From: Mycolicibacterium rufum | GTDB lineage: Bacteria > Actinomycetota > Actinomycetes > Mycobacteriales > Mycobacteriaceae | DNA length: 64,000 bases | Direction: 5' to 3' | Assembly: GCF_022374875.2 (NCBI RefSeq) | Contig: NZ_CP092427.2 | Span: 5,208,001 to 5,272,000, forward strand | Part shown: positions 62,058 to 64,000 of the stretch, piece by piece | Position numbering within the stretch: the first letter of the stretch is position 1 | Layout: every line of letters begins with the position of its first letter | Translations under genes and position numbers: made by a program | Notes under the pieces: generated by a model | Seen by the model: the letters and a program-made list of their open reading frames with translations, nothing else | Told to the model about the DNA's origin: nothing | Databases searched by the model: none

Positions 62058-62720
62058 CTAGTACTGCCCCGCCGTCCGCGGCAGGTAGGAACACACCAGC
62101 ACCTCGTTGTCCACCGACAGCAGCTGCGCCACCGCCTGCTCGTCGGCCTCGGGTTGACTGCGCGACGAACGGCTCTCCGGCGTGACGCGCATCGTGAACA
62201 GCACCTGCGCCTGCGTCGGTGAGGCCATCACCATCTTGTCGATCGACGTGACCTGCGCGCTGCTGTACTGCTTGCGGAACGCGTCGCTGGACAGGCTCGC
62301 CAGCGCCAGGTCCGAGCGGCGCTCCTTGACCGCGTCGAACAGCCCGCACAGCGTGTGCCGGGCTACCGTCTCCGCATCCCCGTTCGACAGCGCGTCCACG
62401 TAGTTCTGGATGGCCGTGCGGGCCGACGCCTCGGTCAGCGCACCGGTCTGCGCCGGCTGGTTGCTGCCGCGCCCCAGCACCACCGCGGTGATCACGCCCG
62501 CGACGACCAGCACCGCGAGGACGGCCACCACAGCGACGATCCAGCGGCGCCGACGGCGCGGCGGATAGGGGACCGGCGGGGGCAGCGTGCCGGGATACGC
62601 GGCCCCGAAACCGCCGTCGGGATAGGGCTGGGCGACGCCCGGCTGCTGGCCGAAACCGTCCGGATAGATCGGGGGTCCTGCTGGTCCGGCGCCGTATGGG
62701 GGCGGGTAGGGACCAGTCAT
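62058..62720 (-). CDS. Proline-rich membrane protein (Rv2203-like)
   Basis: A 220-residue protein with one transmembrane helix. Residues 1-57 are Pro/Gly/Tyr-rich (cytoplasmic, repeating PYP/PPY), a basic PRRRRRW stop-transfer precedes the helix at about 59-82, and the outer domain (about 95-215) resembles the DUF4878/lumazine-binding-like NTF2 fold with SARTAIQNYVDALSNGDAE. Two cysteines in the outer domain may form a disulfide. Function is unknown. It diverges from adoK across 154 bases in which I see only promoter-like sequence. Confidence 0.87.
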   Translation of the reverse strand: MTGPYPPPYGAGPAGPPIYPDGFGQQPGVAQPYPDGGFGAAYPGTLPPPVPYPPRRRRRWIVAVVAVLAVLVVAGVITAVVLGRGSNQPAQTGALTEASARTAIQNYVDALSNGDAETVARHTLCGLFDAVKERRSDLALASLSSDAFRKQYSSAQVTSIDKMVMASPTQAQVLFTMRVTPESRSSRSQPEADEQAVAQLLSVDNEVLVCSYLPRTAGQY

Positions 62721-62853
62721 ACATGAGCTCCCGGGCAGGTCGGTGGATGGCGTATGCCTCTACAGTGGGCCCCTAAGGGCACTCATAGGCAGGTTAGCGC
62801 ACGGGCGCACGCTGCTCCGGTGGGCGAAGACGCCGCCGCTAAGGTATGGGTGA

Positions 62854-64000
<1,147 letters not shown>

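Overview
The window is high-GC actinobacterial DNA. Its gene content and order point to a rapidly growing Mycobacterium (Mycolicibacterium). Without a search I place it only to genus level. The backbone is the inverted equivalent of the M. tuberculosis stretch from Rv2243 (fabD) to Rv2201 (asnB), and both outer genes are cut by the window edges. Locus-tag equivalences are from memory of M. tuberculosis, not from an alignment. Coding is dense, with no gene-free gap above 300 bases.

Layout. 1-4.8 kb: fabD (start of the FAS-II operon), its regulator mabR, and pyruvate dehydrogenase E1 (aceE). 4.9-6.5 kb: a lipoprotein, a DUF3052 protein and the peroxiredoxin ahpE. 6.6-9.2 kb: tRNA-Val, an SDR-like protein without its catalytic residues, and an amidohydrolase. 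9.2-15.1 kb: cobD, a SURF1 protein, the ptpA/ptkA signalling pair, a Nif3-like protein, a zinc-ribbon coiled-coil protein, and the RNase HI-phosphatase fusion. 15.1-17.3 kb: an XRE-cupin regulator divergent from a thioredoxin-reductase-like flavoprotein and a methyltransferase, with a perfect inverted repeat at the junction. 17.3-19.5 kb: a DUF222-HNH protein and an AraC/VOC pair. 19.5-21.5 kb: rnpB (RNase P RNA) and a CYTH-CHAD protein. 21.6-29.8 kb: lipid and envelope genes (FadD32-like acyl-AMP ligase, crotonase, panB, wax ester synthase/DGAT, caeA and its tandem paralogue).

29.8-44.6 kb is framed by nitrogen metabolism: glnA2 and glnE on one side and glnA1 on the other, with an accessory block between (thioesterase, F420-type LLM enzyme, repeat-rich exported protein, DoxX, MFS pump, epimerase, nitrilase). 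Upstream of glnA1 is a clear four-half-site GlnR-type operator. 44.8-52.2 kb: RDD membrane protein, amidohydrolase, DUF4191 protein, then lipA, lipB, a TIGR01777 epimerase and dlaT, which together make lipoate and the lipoylated E2 that works with aceE. 52.3-64 kb: an EphD-like protein with a degenerate hydrolase half, pepA, gcvT, ilvE, cobS/cobT, a glycerate kinase, an A-type Fe-S carrier, adoK and the asnB 3' end.

Themes: lipoate-dependent 2-oxoacid metabolism (aceE, dlaT, lipA, lipB, gcvT), glutamine synthesis and its control (glnA1, glnA2, glnE, GlnR site), late cobalamin assembly (cobD, cobS, cobT, CobC-type domain), and fatty/mycolic acid synthesis. Many genes carry a TANNNT -10 element ending 6-8 nt before the start codon, suggesting widespread leaderless transcription. 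The least explained local system is the XRE-cupin/flavoprotein/methyltransferase module at about 15.1-17.3 kb.
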